Assembly (NCBI GenBank): GCA_015063685.1 | Contig: SVTR01000032.1 | Span: forward strand, 1 to 41,262 | Direction: 5' to 3' | Length of the DNA stretch: 41,262 nucleotides | Source of the DNA: Oscillospiraceae bacterium | GTDB taxonomy: Bacteria; Bacillota; Clostridia; Oscillospirales; CAG-272 | Part shown: positions 1 through 7,051 of the stretch, piece by piece | Position numbering within the stretch: position 1 is the stretch's first letter | How the letters are laid out: each line of letters opens with the position of its first letter | The notes under the pieces: model-generated | Told to the model about the DNA's origin: nothing | The model's database searches: none | The model's input: the letters and a program-made list of their open reading frames with translations, nothing else | Translations under genes and position numbers: made by a program

Positions 1-132
1 GAACCCGTAGGGGCGAACTGCGTTCGCCCGCCGTTCCCCAAAAGCCTTTGCTTATCAATATACTTTTTATTACGGGCGAACACAGTTCGCCCCTACGACC
101 ACGTTGGTCAGAAAACCGTAAACAACAATTTA
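1..132 (+). repeat. Family A repeat, copy 1 (cut by window edge)
   Basis: A non-coding repeat whose left 15 bases lie outside the window. It aligns without gaps to the core at 17817-17948. Two inverted arms (GTAGGGGCGAACTG... near 7 and its complement near 73-97) are each a small hairpin of type GGGCGAAC-NNN-GTTCGCCC and can pair with each other. The right boundary is the 14-mer TAAACAACAATTTA at 119-132. It lies just upstream of the promoter of the ATPase gene. It carries no coding capacity. Confidence 0.9.
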
Positions 133-144
133 CCAGCCCTCCCC

Positions 145-173
145 TTGACATCACCTACCTTCTATGCTAAAAT
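145..173 (+). promoter_or_regulatory. Sigma-A promoter of ATPase gene
   Basis: TTGACA at 145-150, a 17-bp spacer and TAAAAT at 168-173. Transcription would start near 180, giving a leader of about 24 nt before the ATG at 204. The promoter begins 13 bp after the repeat boundary. Confidence 0.75.
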
Positions 174-203
174 AAGCATATACAATCAAGAAGGGAGAGC
201 GCC

Positions 204-1082
204 ATGAAATATTTGGAAAGCTTCAAGCTGCCCACCGAACAGGACGAGCTGAACTTCGTCTTTGATGATCTCCGCCTGGACATGACCTGCTATAACCGCA
301 ACAACGCGTATCCCTTCCATATTTTCCCCCATAAGGGCTTGTCTCAAATGACCTTTGCCCCCATTACCATTTTCTACGGCGGTAACGGTTCGGGAAAATC
401 CACACTTCTCAATGTGATCGCCGAAAAATTGCGGCTGGATCGCATATCCCCCTTCAACCGAACCCCCTTTTTCGACAGATACCTGGCAGATTGTGATTGT
501 CACTTGACGGGCGGTCGCCACGTGCCTACCGGCAGCCGCATCGTCACCAGTGACGACGTGTTTGACTTCCTTCTGGACGTTCGTATGATGAACCAAGGCA
601 TCGACCGACAAAGAGAAGCTCTTTTCTCCGAATGGGAGGCGCTCCGCAAGGACGGGACCTACCGCATGAAATCCCTGCAGGATTTTGAGGAGCTGCAAAA
701 GCGTAACCGCGCCAAGCATATGACGCGTTCTGCTTATACCCATCAGCGTATCCCAGATAATCTTTCGGGAAGGTCCAATGGAGAGTCCGCCTATGCGTAT
801 TTCAAGGATAAAATAAGAGAAAACGCCCTGTATCTTTTGGACGAGCCTGAGAACAGCCTCTCCGTGCGGCTTCAGAAGGACTTGGCTGTATATTTGGAGG
901 AAAGCGTCCGCTTTTACGATTGCCAGCTGGTCATCTCCACCCACTCGCCCTTCTTATTGTCTCTCAAAGGGGCGAGGATCTACGATCTTGACAGCGTTCC
1001 TGTCACGACTCAAAAGTGGACGGAGTTGGAGAACGTTCGCGTCTGGTACGACTTTTTCGAAGAGCATAAAGATGAATTTTAA
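204..1082 (+). CDS. ABC/AAA-type predicted ATPase (COG3910-like)
   Basis: A soluble stand-alone ATPase of 292 residues. The P-loop GGNGSGKST is at residues 59-67, a signature-like SNGES at 191-195, Walker B YLLDEPENS at 210-217, and the switch histidine in STHSPF at 246-251. The arrangement matches the SMC/ABC-fold 'predicted ATPase' group rather than a transporter subunit, and no membrane segment or permease partner is present. The start is supported by an AAGGGAG Shine-Dalgarno about 6 nt upstream and a consensus promoter. It is monocistronic, closed by a terminator directly after the stop. The physiological role is unknown. Relatives sometimes accompany nucleases or toxin-like partners, but none is next to it here. 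Confidence 0.8.
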   Translation: MKYLESFKLPTEQDELNFVFDDLRLDMTCYNRNNAYPFHIFPHKGLSQMTFAPITIFYGGNGSGKSTLLNVIAEKLRLDRISPFNRTPFFDRYLADCDCHLTGGRHVPTGSRIVTSDDVFDFLLDVRMMNQGIDRQREALFSEWEALRKDGTYRMKSLQDFEELQKRNRAKHMTRSAYTHQRIPDNLSGRSNGESAYAYFKDKIRENALYLLDEPENSLSVRLQKDLAVYLEESVRFYDCQLVISTHSPFLLSLKGARIYDLDSVPVTTQKWTELENVRVWYDFFEEHKDEF

Positions 1083-1120
1083 GAGCCGACACATTTTCGC
1101 GTGTCGGCTCTTGCGTTTTT
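1083..1120 (+). terminator. Intrinsic terminator after ATPase gene
   Basis: A perfect 10-bp stem (GAGCCGACAC / GTGTCGGCTC) with an 8-nt loop, followed by TTGCGTTTTT. It starts right after the stop codon and also separates the gene from the convergent DUF4363 gene. Confidence 0.85.
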
Positions 1121-1128
1121 ACGTTGGC

Positions 1129-1485
1129 TTATTGCCGCAATCGCTCCAATCGACTCATGTCCTCGATGGCATTCAAAAGTAATGCGCGGGTTACCCGATA
1201 ATCTGCCCAAGCACCGCTTTGCGCATATCCCATGAGTGTTTCTGAAAGCTCAGATACCCGATCCAGCTGTGAAAAACTGACGCTTAGACGCAGAAGGGGA
1301 TATTTTTGGCTCAGAAGCTTTTGGAAATTCTCAATATGGTTGACCGTGCTTTCGTCCGGCGTTTCAGGCAAGGCGCTGATCCGACGGCTCAGATCATCCG
1401 TAACGCTATGAATGTATCCTGCGTTGATCACCACCAGAATCACCAGGATCAAAAGCAGAATCCCGCCTCCTACCGATGCCTTCAT
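1129..1485 (-). CDS. DUF4363 family membrane-anchored protein
   Basis: A 118-residue protein with one N-terminal membrane segment (about residues 6-24, ILLLILVILVVINAGYI) and a helical outer domain of about 90 residues ending in a Leu/Arg-rich tail. Size, topology and pairing with a DUF421 protein fit the DUF4363 family, which in Clostridia often follows a YetF-like gene. The start codon overlaps the end of the DUF421 gene (ATGA, 1482-1485), so the two are translationally coupled. The function is unknown; a partner or regulator of the DUF421 membrane protein is an inference from synteny. Confidence 0.75.
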   Translation of the reverse strand: MKASVGGGILLLILVILVVINAGYIHSVTDDLSRRISALPETPDESTVNHIENFQKLLSQKYPLLRLSVSFSQLDRVSELSETLMGYAQSGAWADYRVTRALLLNAIEDMSRLERLRQ

Positions 1486-2156
1486 GACTTTTTGCGGGTA
1501 TGAAGCTGTACCCGCCCTCCGTCGTCAGCCATGAGCACGAACACATCCTCCAGGGTTGTTTTTTTATCTTTCAGATATTTCTCCAACCAACGCCTGTCCT
1601 TGCCTGCCATTTGAAGATTTTTGTCGTTAATCTGACCATCGGAAACCAGCAAATGCATGATGCCGCATTCCTTGACGCTCAGCCCCAGCTCCTTCGTGGT
1701 GGCCGGGCGAGCGTGAGACGATAAAATCACGCTGATCTGACCGTTAGGCTCCAGGATGGCGTATTCTACGTCCCCGGGATCCGTCACGTCCTTGAGCCGC
1801 AGCTGGGAGATGAGCTCATCCGTGGAAATGCGGATGCTTTGCAAGGTGTCCCGATCGATCTTTCCTCGGTGAATCAGGATCGCGGGACGTACCCCCAACA
1901 GCTTTTTCAGAAAGGGAAGCTTCAAGATCAGTCCCGAAAGCAAGACCTCCAATGCCATCAACGTGAGAATAGGTAAAAGCGCGTGAGAGAGAGGAATATC
2001 CTGATTGGTAATGGGCAGAGAAGCCACCTCGGAAAGAAGCAGGGCAGTGATCAGCTCAGAAAGCTCCAGCTCTCCCAGCTGACGCTTACCCATAAAACGC
2101 ATGGTCAGCATGAGGAAGGCATAGATGACCAGGGTGCGAAAGAGAATAACCGACAT
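1482..2156 (-). CDS. DUF421 (YetF/YcaP-like) membrane protein
   Basis: A 224-residue protein with three N-terminal membrane segments (about residues 5-22, 35-55, 58-80) followed by a cytoplasmic domain. The motif MRFMGKRQLGELELSELITALLLSE near residues 19-43 is the hallmark of the DUF421/YetF family. The biochemical role of the family is not established. It is the first gene of a two-gene operon with DUF4363. The ATG at 2156 is preceded at 6 nt by GGAGG, which is itself the 3' arm of a terminator-like hairpin (2163-2209), so translation or read-through may be regulated. Confidence 0.85.
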   Translation of the reverse strand: MSVILFRTLVIYAFLMLTMRFMGKRQLGELELSELITALLLSEVASLPITNQDIPLSHALLPILTLMALEVLLSGLILKLPFLKKLLGVRPAILIHRGKIDRDTLQSIRISTDELISQLRLKDVTDPGDVEYAILEPNGQISVILSSHARPATTKELGLSVKECGIMHLLVSDGQINDKNLQMAGKDRRWLEKYLKDKKTTLEDVFVLMADDGGRVQLHTRKKS

Positions 2157-2209
2157 AAAAAACCTCCGTCGGAAACAGACTGGATAGTAACAGTATGCAC
2201 CGACGGAGG
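2157..2209 (-). promoter_or_regulatory. Terminator-like hairpin containing the DUF421 ribosome binding site
   Basis: On the minus strand a perfect 10-bp stem (CCTCCGTCGG at 2209-2200, CCGACGGAGG at 2172-2163) with a 27-nt loop is followed by six T and then the ATG of the DUF421 gene. The shape is that of an intrinsic terminator for truB transcripts. The 3' arm holds the only good Shine-Dalgarno of the DUF421 gene, at ideal spacing, so folding would also hide that site. Confidence 0.7.
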
Positions 2210-2234
2210 CTTATTTTGTATGGTATGATTTTCC

Positions 2235-2298
2235 GGGCATCTCTAAAACTCATCGCGCGCCGATATGACGAAAAAATCCCTCGCATCTCGCCGCATGC
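2235..2298 (+). repeat. Family B MITE-like element, deletion derivative
   Basis: It begins with the terminal repeat GGGCATCTCTAAAA and follows the intact copy at 4102-4262 to GATATGACG. It then jumps to the GACGAAAAAATCCC segment and ends at GCATGC without the right terminal repeat. The junction falls on a TGACG present at both deletion ends, suggesting a microhomology deletion. It lies between the truB stop and the DUF421 leader. Confidence 0.75.
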
Positions 2299-2305
2299 TT
2301 TCCGA

Positions 2306-3244
2306 TTACAAAACGAAAAGCTTGATGGCTTTGATGGCCGAGCCTTCTTCGAAATCCATGATCTCCCCCAGGGCAAAGAAGGTGCCGTCGGGGTGATGCA
2401 GACGCACACGGGTGCCAAGCGTGAAGTTGGTCTGAATGCGGTTCTGATAGATCTCACAGCCGTTGCGGCAAAGGGTATCGTAAAAGGGCGGGAGGACTAC
2501 CTCAGGCAGATCAGCAAACAGAGAAGCGACGGGATGGAGACAGGCAACCCGCTCCTCGTAGGACATCTCGGTCAACTGCTCAATGGTGTGGCATTGTGAC
2601 AAAGAAAAGCCGCAGGCGGCTGTACGTCGCAGAGCAGCCATGACACCGCCGCATCCCAGAGCGGCACCTATATCTGCGCAGAGGGTGCGTATGTAGGTGC
2701 CTCCCGAACAGGTGACAGACAGATGATAATCCGAGGGGAGCTTTCCGGGACGGATTTTTAGGGAGGATATGACCACAGGTCGGGCGGCTCGCTCCACAAC
2801 ACCGCCCCTGCGGGCAATATCACAAAGCTTGCGCCCGCCCACCTTCAGCGCGCTGTACATAGGCGGAATTTGAGAAATACTCCCCTGAAATTGCTTCGCT
2901 GCCTCAATGACAGCCCGGTTATCGGGTAGATTGGCAGGCGGGATCACGGTAACGGGGTCAATGACGCCCATGGTGTCCTCGGTGTCCGAGGTGAAGCCCA
3001 GACGGAGCAGGGCATCGTAGGATTTTTCGTCATGGGAAACGTATTCCGACGCTTTGGCGGCCCGTCCGATGAGCACTACCAGTACCCCCGTGGCCATGGG
3101 ATCCAGGGTGCCCGTATGCCCCACGCGGCGGGTGTTGAACAGGCGGCGCATACGGAAGACCACGTCATGGGAGGTCATCCCCGCGGGCTTGTCCACTAAA
3201 AGAATACCGGAGGGCTCGGGGAGATTTGTTGTATCTTGATTCAT
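2306..3244 (-). CDS. truB: tRNA pseudouridine(55) synthase TruB
   Basis: Converts U55 of the T-loop of elongator tRNAs to pseudouridine. The 312-residue length is normal. The catalytic aspartate is D48 in GHTGTLDPMATGVL; the N-terminal LLVDKPAGMTSHDVV motif and later YDALLRLG, PPMYSALKVGGRKLC and SGGTYIRTLCADIG motifs are all TruB hallmarks. The C-terminal part (from about residue 240) carries the small RNA-binding domain. It starts only 5 nt after the stop of the upstream amidohydrolase gene, so the two are one operon. In many Firmicutes truB sits between rbfA and ribF; here that context is absent. Confidence 0.97.
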   Translation of the reverse strand: MNQDTTNLPEPSGILLVDKPAGMTSHDVVFRMRRLFNTRRVGHTGTLDPMATGVLVVLIGRAAKASEYVSHDEKSYDALLRLGFTSDTEDTMGVIDPVTVIPPANLPDNRAVIEAAKQFQGSISQIPPMYSALKVGGRKLCDIARRGGVVERAARPVVISSLKIRPGKLPSDYHLSVTCSGGTYIRTLCADIGAALGCGGVMAALRRTAACGFSLSQCHTIEQLTEMSYEERVACLHPVASLFADLPEVVLPPFYDTLCRNGCEIYQNRIQTNFTLGTRVRLHHPDGTFFALGEIMDFEEGSAIKAIKLFVL

Positions 3245-3249
3245 GATGA

Positions 3250-4077
3250 TTACCTCGTTTCGTAACCGCAGGATTGAAGCAAAGCCAACGCGTTTTGAGA
3301 CAGGATCATGTTTTTGATCTCATCAGACAGGGGAGCGCCGTCAAGGGCGGTAAGCTCCTTTGCCGCGTCGGTCCAGGGAGTGTCGGTGGCAAACAAGAGC
3401 TTGGCAGGATCATGGGTGGTCAAGATCTTGTGCATCAGGGGGGCCCTGTCGGGGCGGTGGGTGAGCAGGGATGTGTCCAGATAAACGGGCTGACCGCAGA
3501 GCAGAGACAGGGTCTCCTCCTCGCAATTCATGCCGCCCATATGTGCCACTACCAGCTGGAGGGAGGGATAACGAGCCATGACACGACGCACCATGGGCGG
3601 GGTGCAGTGCATGTGATGAGGAGAGAGAGGATCGAAGCCCGCGTGGGTGATGATAAAAATGTTTTTTGCCTGGCAAAGCTCAAAGATAGGATAAAAATCA
3701 GGGGTGTCAAAGTCCAGATTCACGTAATCGGGATGAAGCTTGATTCCACAGATACCGGCCGCTATGAGACGATCCAGCTCTTCCTCCAAGCCCTCGGCAT
3801 GGGGATGCAGAGATCCCAGAGGGATCAGGGCATCGGGATAAGATGCCTTCAACGAAATGGCGAAGTCGTTGACCTTGTGCATCTGCCGCGCGTTGGTGGC
3901 GATGTTGCAGACCACAGAGCGGTCAATGCCTGCTTGCTTCATATTATATATGAGCCCTGCGGCCGTACCGTCGGTAGCGGGCTTGATGTGCATGGAGGAT
4001 ATGGTATCTGTCAATTGCTGCATGGCACGGGGGGCCAGAGCGTCGGGGAAGCAATGGGTGTGAAAATCAATGATCAT
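3250..4077 (-). CDS. Metal-dependent amidohydrolase (amidohydrolase_2 / TIM-barrel)
   Basis: A 275-residue TIM-barrel hydrolase. DFHTHCFP near residue 4 gives the HxH metal ligands, HPDYVNLD follows GIKLHP near residue 144, ITHAGFDPLSP gives the next His, VVAHMGGMN a further one, and LFATDTPW holds the catalytic Asp. This layout matches amidohydrolase_2 proteins (decarboxylase/hydrolase relatives such as ACMSD-like enzymes); the substrate cannot be told. An open frame extends upstream to 4302 through a repeat, but the ATG at 4077 with AAAGGA 8 nt upstream begins directly at the conserved fold, so the extension is considered spurious. It leads the operon with truB. Confidence 0.82.
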   Translation of the reverse strand: MIIDFHTHCFPDALAPRAMQQLTDTISSMHIKPATDGTAAGLIYNMKQAGIDRSVVCNIATNARQMHKVNDFAISLKASYPDALIPLGSLHPHAEGLEEELDRLIAAGICGIKLHPDYVNLDFDTPDFYPIFELCQAKNIFIITHAGFDPLSPHHMHCTPPMVRRVMARYPSLQLVVAHMGGMNCEEETLSLLCGQPVYLDTSLLTHRPDRAPLMHKILTTHDPAKLLFATDTPWTDAAKELTALDGAPLSDEIKNMILSQNALALLQSCGYETR

Positions 4078-4101
4078 AGCGAATCCTTTCCGCCAACAAT
4101 G

Positions 4102-4262
4102 GGGCATCTCTAAAAACTCATCGCACGCCGATATGACGGTGCTTTTTCCGTCATACGTCACAAAATTCTTTCGCATAGGGACAACTATGCGTGCAGATTT
4201 TTGTTTAGTCTGACGAAAAAATCCCTCGCATCTCTCCGCACGCTGAGTATTTAGAGGTGCCC
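4102..4262 (-). mobile_element. Family B MITE-like element, intact copy (161 bp)
   Basis: Terminal inverted repeats GGGCATCTCTAAA at 4102 and TTTAGAGGTGCCC ending at 4262 (one mismatch), flanked by a 4-bp target duplication AATG at 4098-4101 and 4263-4266. It is nearly identical, in reverse complement, to 32792-32952, also 161 bp. Internal inverted repeats (for example CGCATAG...CTATGCG) predict a folded RNA. No transposase is encoded, so mobilisation would need an enzyme in trans. The insertion is within the 5' leader of the amidohydrolase-truB operon. Confidence 0.88.
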
Positions 4263-4290
4263 AATGGCTTATAGCCGGGACGACCTTATT

Positions 4291-4319
4291 ATTATACACC
4301 ATTGTGCCACAAATTCCAA
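4291..4319 (-). promoter_or_regulatory. Sigma-A promoter of amidohydrolase-truB operon
   Basis: On the minus strand TTGGAA (4319-4314), a 17-bp spacer, and TATAAT (4296-4291) preceded by TG. The start site would be near 4284, giving a leader of about 205 nt of which 161 nt are the MITE-like element. Confidence 0.7.
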
Positions 4320-4412
4320 GCAGATTTTGTGAATCTTTCGGAAAATACGTTGCATTTTTTATATAGCAAGTCTATAGCGAGCAGGGAACAGACTTTTTCC
4401 TGCCGATCTCTC

Positions 4413-4441
4413 TTGACGAATCCTGTGTGGCATGGTATAAT
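4413..4441 (+). promoter_or_regulatory. Sigma-A promoter of the glycosidase gene
   Basis: TTGACG at 4413-4418, a 17-bp spacer and TATAAT at 4436-4441. The transcript would start near 4448, about 110 nt before the chosen ATG at 4557. It is divergent from the amidohydrolase-truB promoter, about 95 bp away. Confidence 0.8.
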
Positions 4442-4556
4442 ATGGTACAATACAGATGCTTGCGGAGAAATATGTGACGTGTATAGCCGTTGCATATGCC
4501 GATTACGGGAATCTTCCCCGATGACGATACCGCGGATTGAGAGGTTTAATTCACTT

Positions 4557-5585
4557 ATGAAAGAAAGTATCAAAAAGCTCCTGACTGCCATGACCCTTGA
4601 AGAAAAGGTGGGTCAGATGTTCGTTGCCCGCCGTCCCCAGGATCCCACCGAGGCCATGGAGGCTGTTACCGACTACCATCTGGGCGGCTTCACTCTCTAC
4701 GCCTGCGACTTCGAGCATCGCGATCCCGAAGCAATCAAATCCTTGCTGCAGTCCTACAGAGATGCCGCCAAGATCCCTATGTTTATCGCTGTCGACTGCG
4801 AGGGTGGACGTGTGGTCCGTGCCAGTAAATATCCTGCCTTCCGTGAAAGCGGTTTTCTCTCTCCCCGTCAGTTGGATGCTGAAGGAGGACTCGACCGCGT
4901 AGCCGCCGACACCGAAGAAAAGGCGAGATTTCTCCTTGATTTGGGCGTCAACTTCAACTATGCCCCCGTTTGCGATATGTCGGGTAATCCCGAGTGCTTC
5001 ATTTTTGATCGCACCTTCAGTAACGATCCCCTGGCCACAGCCGCCTACACAGAGACCGTGGTCTCTGTCATGAATCGCGAGCATATGGTGGGCAGCATCA
5101 AGCATTTCCCCGGCTATGGTGACAACGTGGACACTCACACCTCCATTGCCCATGATGACCGCCCCCTGTCTCAGTTTATCGCGAAGGATCTCAAGCCCTT
5201 TGAGGCGGGCATCAAGGCGGGGACACCCATCGTCATGGTGGCGCACAACATTGTTTCCTGCATGGATCCCGATTGTCCCGCCTCCCTCTCCCCCGCCGTC
5301 CATAGATTCCTGCGTGAGGATATGGGCTTTGAGGGGCTGATCATGACCGACTCCCTGGATATGAACGCCATCACGCTTTACACGGGCGACCAGGCCTCCG
5401 CCGTGGCCGCCGTTCTGTCGGGGAACGATCTTCTCTGTTGTTCTACCTATTGGAAGCAGATGCCTGCCGTGCTGGAGGCCGTCAAGAACGGCGTGATCTC
5501 CGAGACTCGCATTGATGAGTCTGTGGAAAAGATCCTGGCATTGAAGATGTCCATGGGTATCATGGCCGACGTTGATGCCGTCTGA
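4557..5585 (+). CDS. Glycoside hydrolase family 3, NagZ-like beta-N-acetylhexosaminidase
   Basis: Probably removes GlcNAc from muropeptides during cell-wall turnover. The 342-residue length fits single-domain NagZ enzymes. Visible motifs are EEKVGQMF near residue 15, KHFPGYG at 182-188, the Asp-His catalytic pair D192-H194 in the DTH loop, and MTDSLDM with nucleophile D265. No signal peptide is seen, so it should act in the cytoplasm. The frame is open from 4302, but the promoter maps to 4413-4441 and GAGG lies 11 nt before the ATG at 4557; an alternative ATG at 4521 has no clear ribosome site. The cell-wall role fits the dcw cluster that follows. Confidence 0.85.
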   Translation: MKESIKKLLTAMTLEEKVGQMFVARRPQDPTEAMEAVTDYHLGGFTLYACDFEHRDPEAIKSLLQSYRDAAKIPMFIAVDCEGGRVVRASKYPAFRESGFLSPRQLDAEGGLDRVAADTEEKARFLLDLGVNFNYAPVCDMSGNPECFIFDRTFSNDPLATAAYTETVVSVMNREHMVGSIKHFPGYGDNVDTHTSIAHDDRPLSQFIAKDLKPFEAGIKAGTPIVMVAHNIVSCMDPDCPASLSPAVHRFLREDMGFEGLIMTDSLDMNAITLYTGDQASAVAAVLSGNDLLCCSTYWKQMPAVLEAVKNGVISETRIDESVEKILALKMSMGIMADVDAV

Positions 5586-5605
5586 GCGCCCATGACTTAT
5601 AGGGT

Positions 5606-6688
5606 ATGAAGCAAACCGCGATATGGCATCAGCCGCTGACGGCTGATCCTCATGACTTCGGTCATCTTGGCTATGTCTTGTTCCGCAGCAGTGCTGAGGA
5701 GGGAAGGATTCTCCATGCGCGTGTTGCCGATCCTACCGTGACAAAGGGAGAGAATTTTTGGAAAAGGCTGGGTCTTTCCCGAAAAGAAATTACCTGCTTG
5801 CATGAGACCCTTTCAAGGGGCGGTGCCTGTTGGCTGGTTTCGGCGCTGGGTGTTGGCATCCTGTGCGGACGTTATGATCTATGGCTGGGAACTTACCTCT
5901 ATATTCATTTTCACGATGACCCCAAAGCCCTCCGCCGCCTGATATATTATGAGTGCCCTGATCTTGACGGTGTGGCGGCTTCGCCCTTGGGCGGTATGCG
6001 CACACGCAAGCGTCCCGATGAGTGGGACGAGCCTGTGCGCCGTCGTCTGACCGAGGCTTGTGCCTTGTTGAACACTTTACGGGAGACGTCTCTCCGAAAA
6101 GTCAACGGCGCAGCGCTTACCTTGGGGGATCTTTGGCATTTTCTCACGGTTTTGCCCGCCTTTGTCGGCGTTCCCGCAAGCTTTCATCCCGAAGCCTCTT
6201 TCGAGCTTTTGGGAAAAGGGGCAAAATGGCAGAGGGAAGAGGATACAGTCATTGACTGTCCCGCACCTTATCTTTGGGAAGCGTCCCTTCTTTACTGGCT
6301 GGGCATGCTTCGGGAAACAGCAGACGGCCGCGAGATCCAATGCGGTATCTCTATCTCGGAAGCGGAGGATCACCCGTGCGTGGGTGTGATACTGCAAGTG
6401 GTAACCGACATTCGCTTTTTAACGAACACCGCGTCGGATCAAGGCTTGCGGCTTTCTGAAATAGAGGAAATCAGAGGACTCCAGGAATTGAACGGCGTTC
6501 AAGTCTCGATCACCTGCGATCCGATGCCCGACAGGGAAGGGACACTCGCAGGGGAGATGCCGGTTCTGCTGTCCGTAAGCCTCTTGTTCTCCAAGCATCC
6601 CGCCCGCCAACCTTTACCCTGGCTCAAAACCAAGCCGACGCTTGACTATTCGTCTTCCGACGAACCACTTTCCCCCACAAATGAATGA
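5606..6688 (+). CDS. Unrecognised protein, 360 aa
   Basis: I do not recognise this family. The protein is soluble-looking, mixed in composition, with a hydrophobic stretch near residues 75-105 (WLVSALGVGILCGRYDLWLGTYLYIHF) that could be a buried beta/alpha core rather than a membrane helix, and a Ser/Pro-rich tail. No P-loop, HTH, histidine kinase or hydrolase motif is evident. It lies 20 nt after the NagZ-like gene on the same strand and ends in a terminator just before the mraZ promoter, so it is probably cotranscribed with the glycosidase. The Shine-Dalgarno is weak (TAGGG), so the exact start is uncertain. The codon pattern resembles that of its neighbours. Confidence 0.7.
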   Translation: MKQTAIWHQPLTADPHDFGHLGYVLFRSSAEEGRILHARVADPTVTKGENFWKRLGLSRKEITCLHETLSRGGACWLVSALGVGILCGRYDLWLGTYLYIHFHDDPKALRRLIYYECPDLDGVAASPLGGMRTRKRPDEWDEPVRRRLTEACALLNTLRETSLRKVNGAALTLGDLWHFLTVLPAFVGVPASFHPEASFELLGKGAKWQREEDTVIDCPAPYLWEASLLYWLGMLRETADGREIQCGISISEAEDHPCVGVILQVVTDIRFLTNTASDQGLRLSEIEEIRGLQELNGVQVSITCDPMPDREGTLAGEMPVLLSVSLLFSKHPARQPLPWLKTKPTLDYSSSDEPLSPTNE

Positions 6689-6691
6689 ACT

Positions 6692-6726
6692 ACAGGTCGA
6701 TCCGCGAAGGACCGGCCTGTTTTTTT
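6692..6726 (+). terminator. Intrinsic terminator before the dcw cluster
   Basis: A GC-rich stem of about 11 bp with one mismatch and one G-U pair (CAGGTCGATCC / GGACCGGCCTG), a GCGAA loop, then seven T. It closes the glycosidase/unknown-gene unit. The rest of the 6727-6864 stretch shows no gene; it becomes AT-rich towards the mraZ promoter. Confidence 0.75.
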
Positions 6727-6864
6727 GCTGTTGAGAAGCTTGTTGGGCGAAGCGAACCTCAGACCCCCTCTGAAAAGTGAACAAAAACATAACGGATAGG
6801 GTAGAAGGTATGCCTCAATATGCCAAAATTAATATGAAATTTTTGTAAACATTTTCAAAACCTA

Positions 6865-6893
6865 TTGATTTTCTTCTATTATTAGTTTATAAT
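6865..6893 (+). promoter_or_regulatory. Sigma-A promoter of the dcw cluster (PmraZ)
   Basis: TTGATT at 6865-6870, a 17-bp spacer and TATAAT at 6888-6893. The expected start site is near 6900, at the edge of the MraZ boxes. It leaves a leader of about 150 nt before mraZ. Confidence 0.85.
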
Positions 6894-6900
6894 AAGAGCC

Positions 6901-6940
6901 AAGGTGGTGGAAAGTGGAGCAAAGTGTGGGAACGTGGAGC
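6901..6940 (+). promoter_or_regulatory. MraZ operator: four direct 10-bp boxes
   Basis: Four consecutive 10-bp units fit AANGTGNNNN, starting at 6901, 6911, 6921 and 6931. MraZ is known to bind tandem GTG-containing repeats at 10-bp spacing upstream of its own gene. Position just downstream of the predicted start site suits autorepression by roadblock or RNA polymerase exclusion. Confidence 0.85.
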
Positions 6941-7051
6941 GAAATTCCATCAGAACTACGGCGAAGGGGTGCCGAAACGGCCGCAGGAGCATCTGCTCAG
7001 GGGCGGTTGCTGTGAAAACCCCGTAAACTTTCAGGAAAGGAGGCGTGTTAC

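Noticed and set aside
204..1082. The stand-alone ATPase as part of an anti-phage system
   Set aside because: No nuclease, reverse transcriptase or toxin partner is adjacent; it is monocistronic with its own promoter and terminator.
3250..4302. Long form of the amidohydrolase starting at 4302
   Set aside because: The first 75 codons run through the MITE-like element and across its promoter's -10 region; conserved sequence starts at MIIDFHTH, which has its own ribosome site.
4302..4556. N-terminal extension of the NagZ-like gene from 4302
   Set aside because: A consensus promoter at 4413-4441 lies inside the extension, and the family fold begins after 4557.
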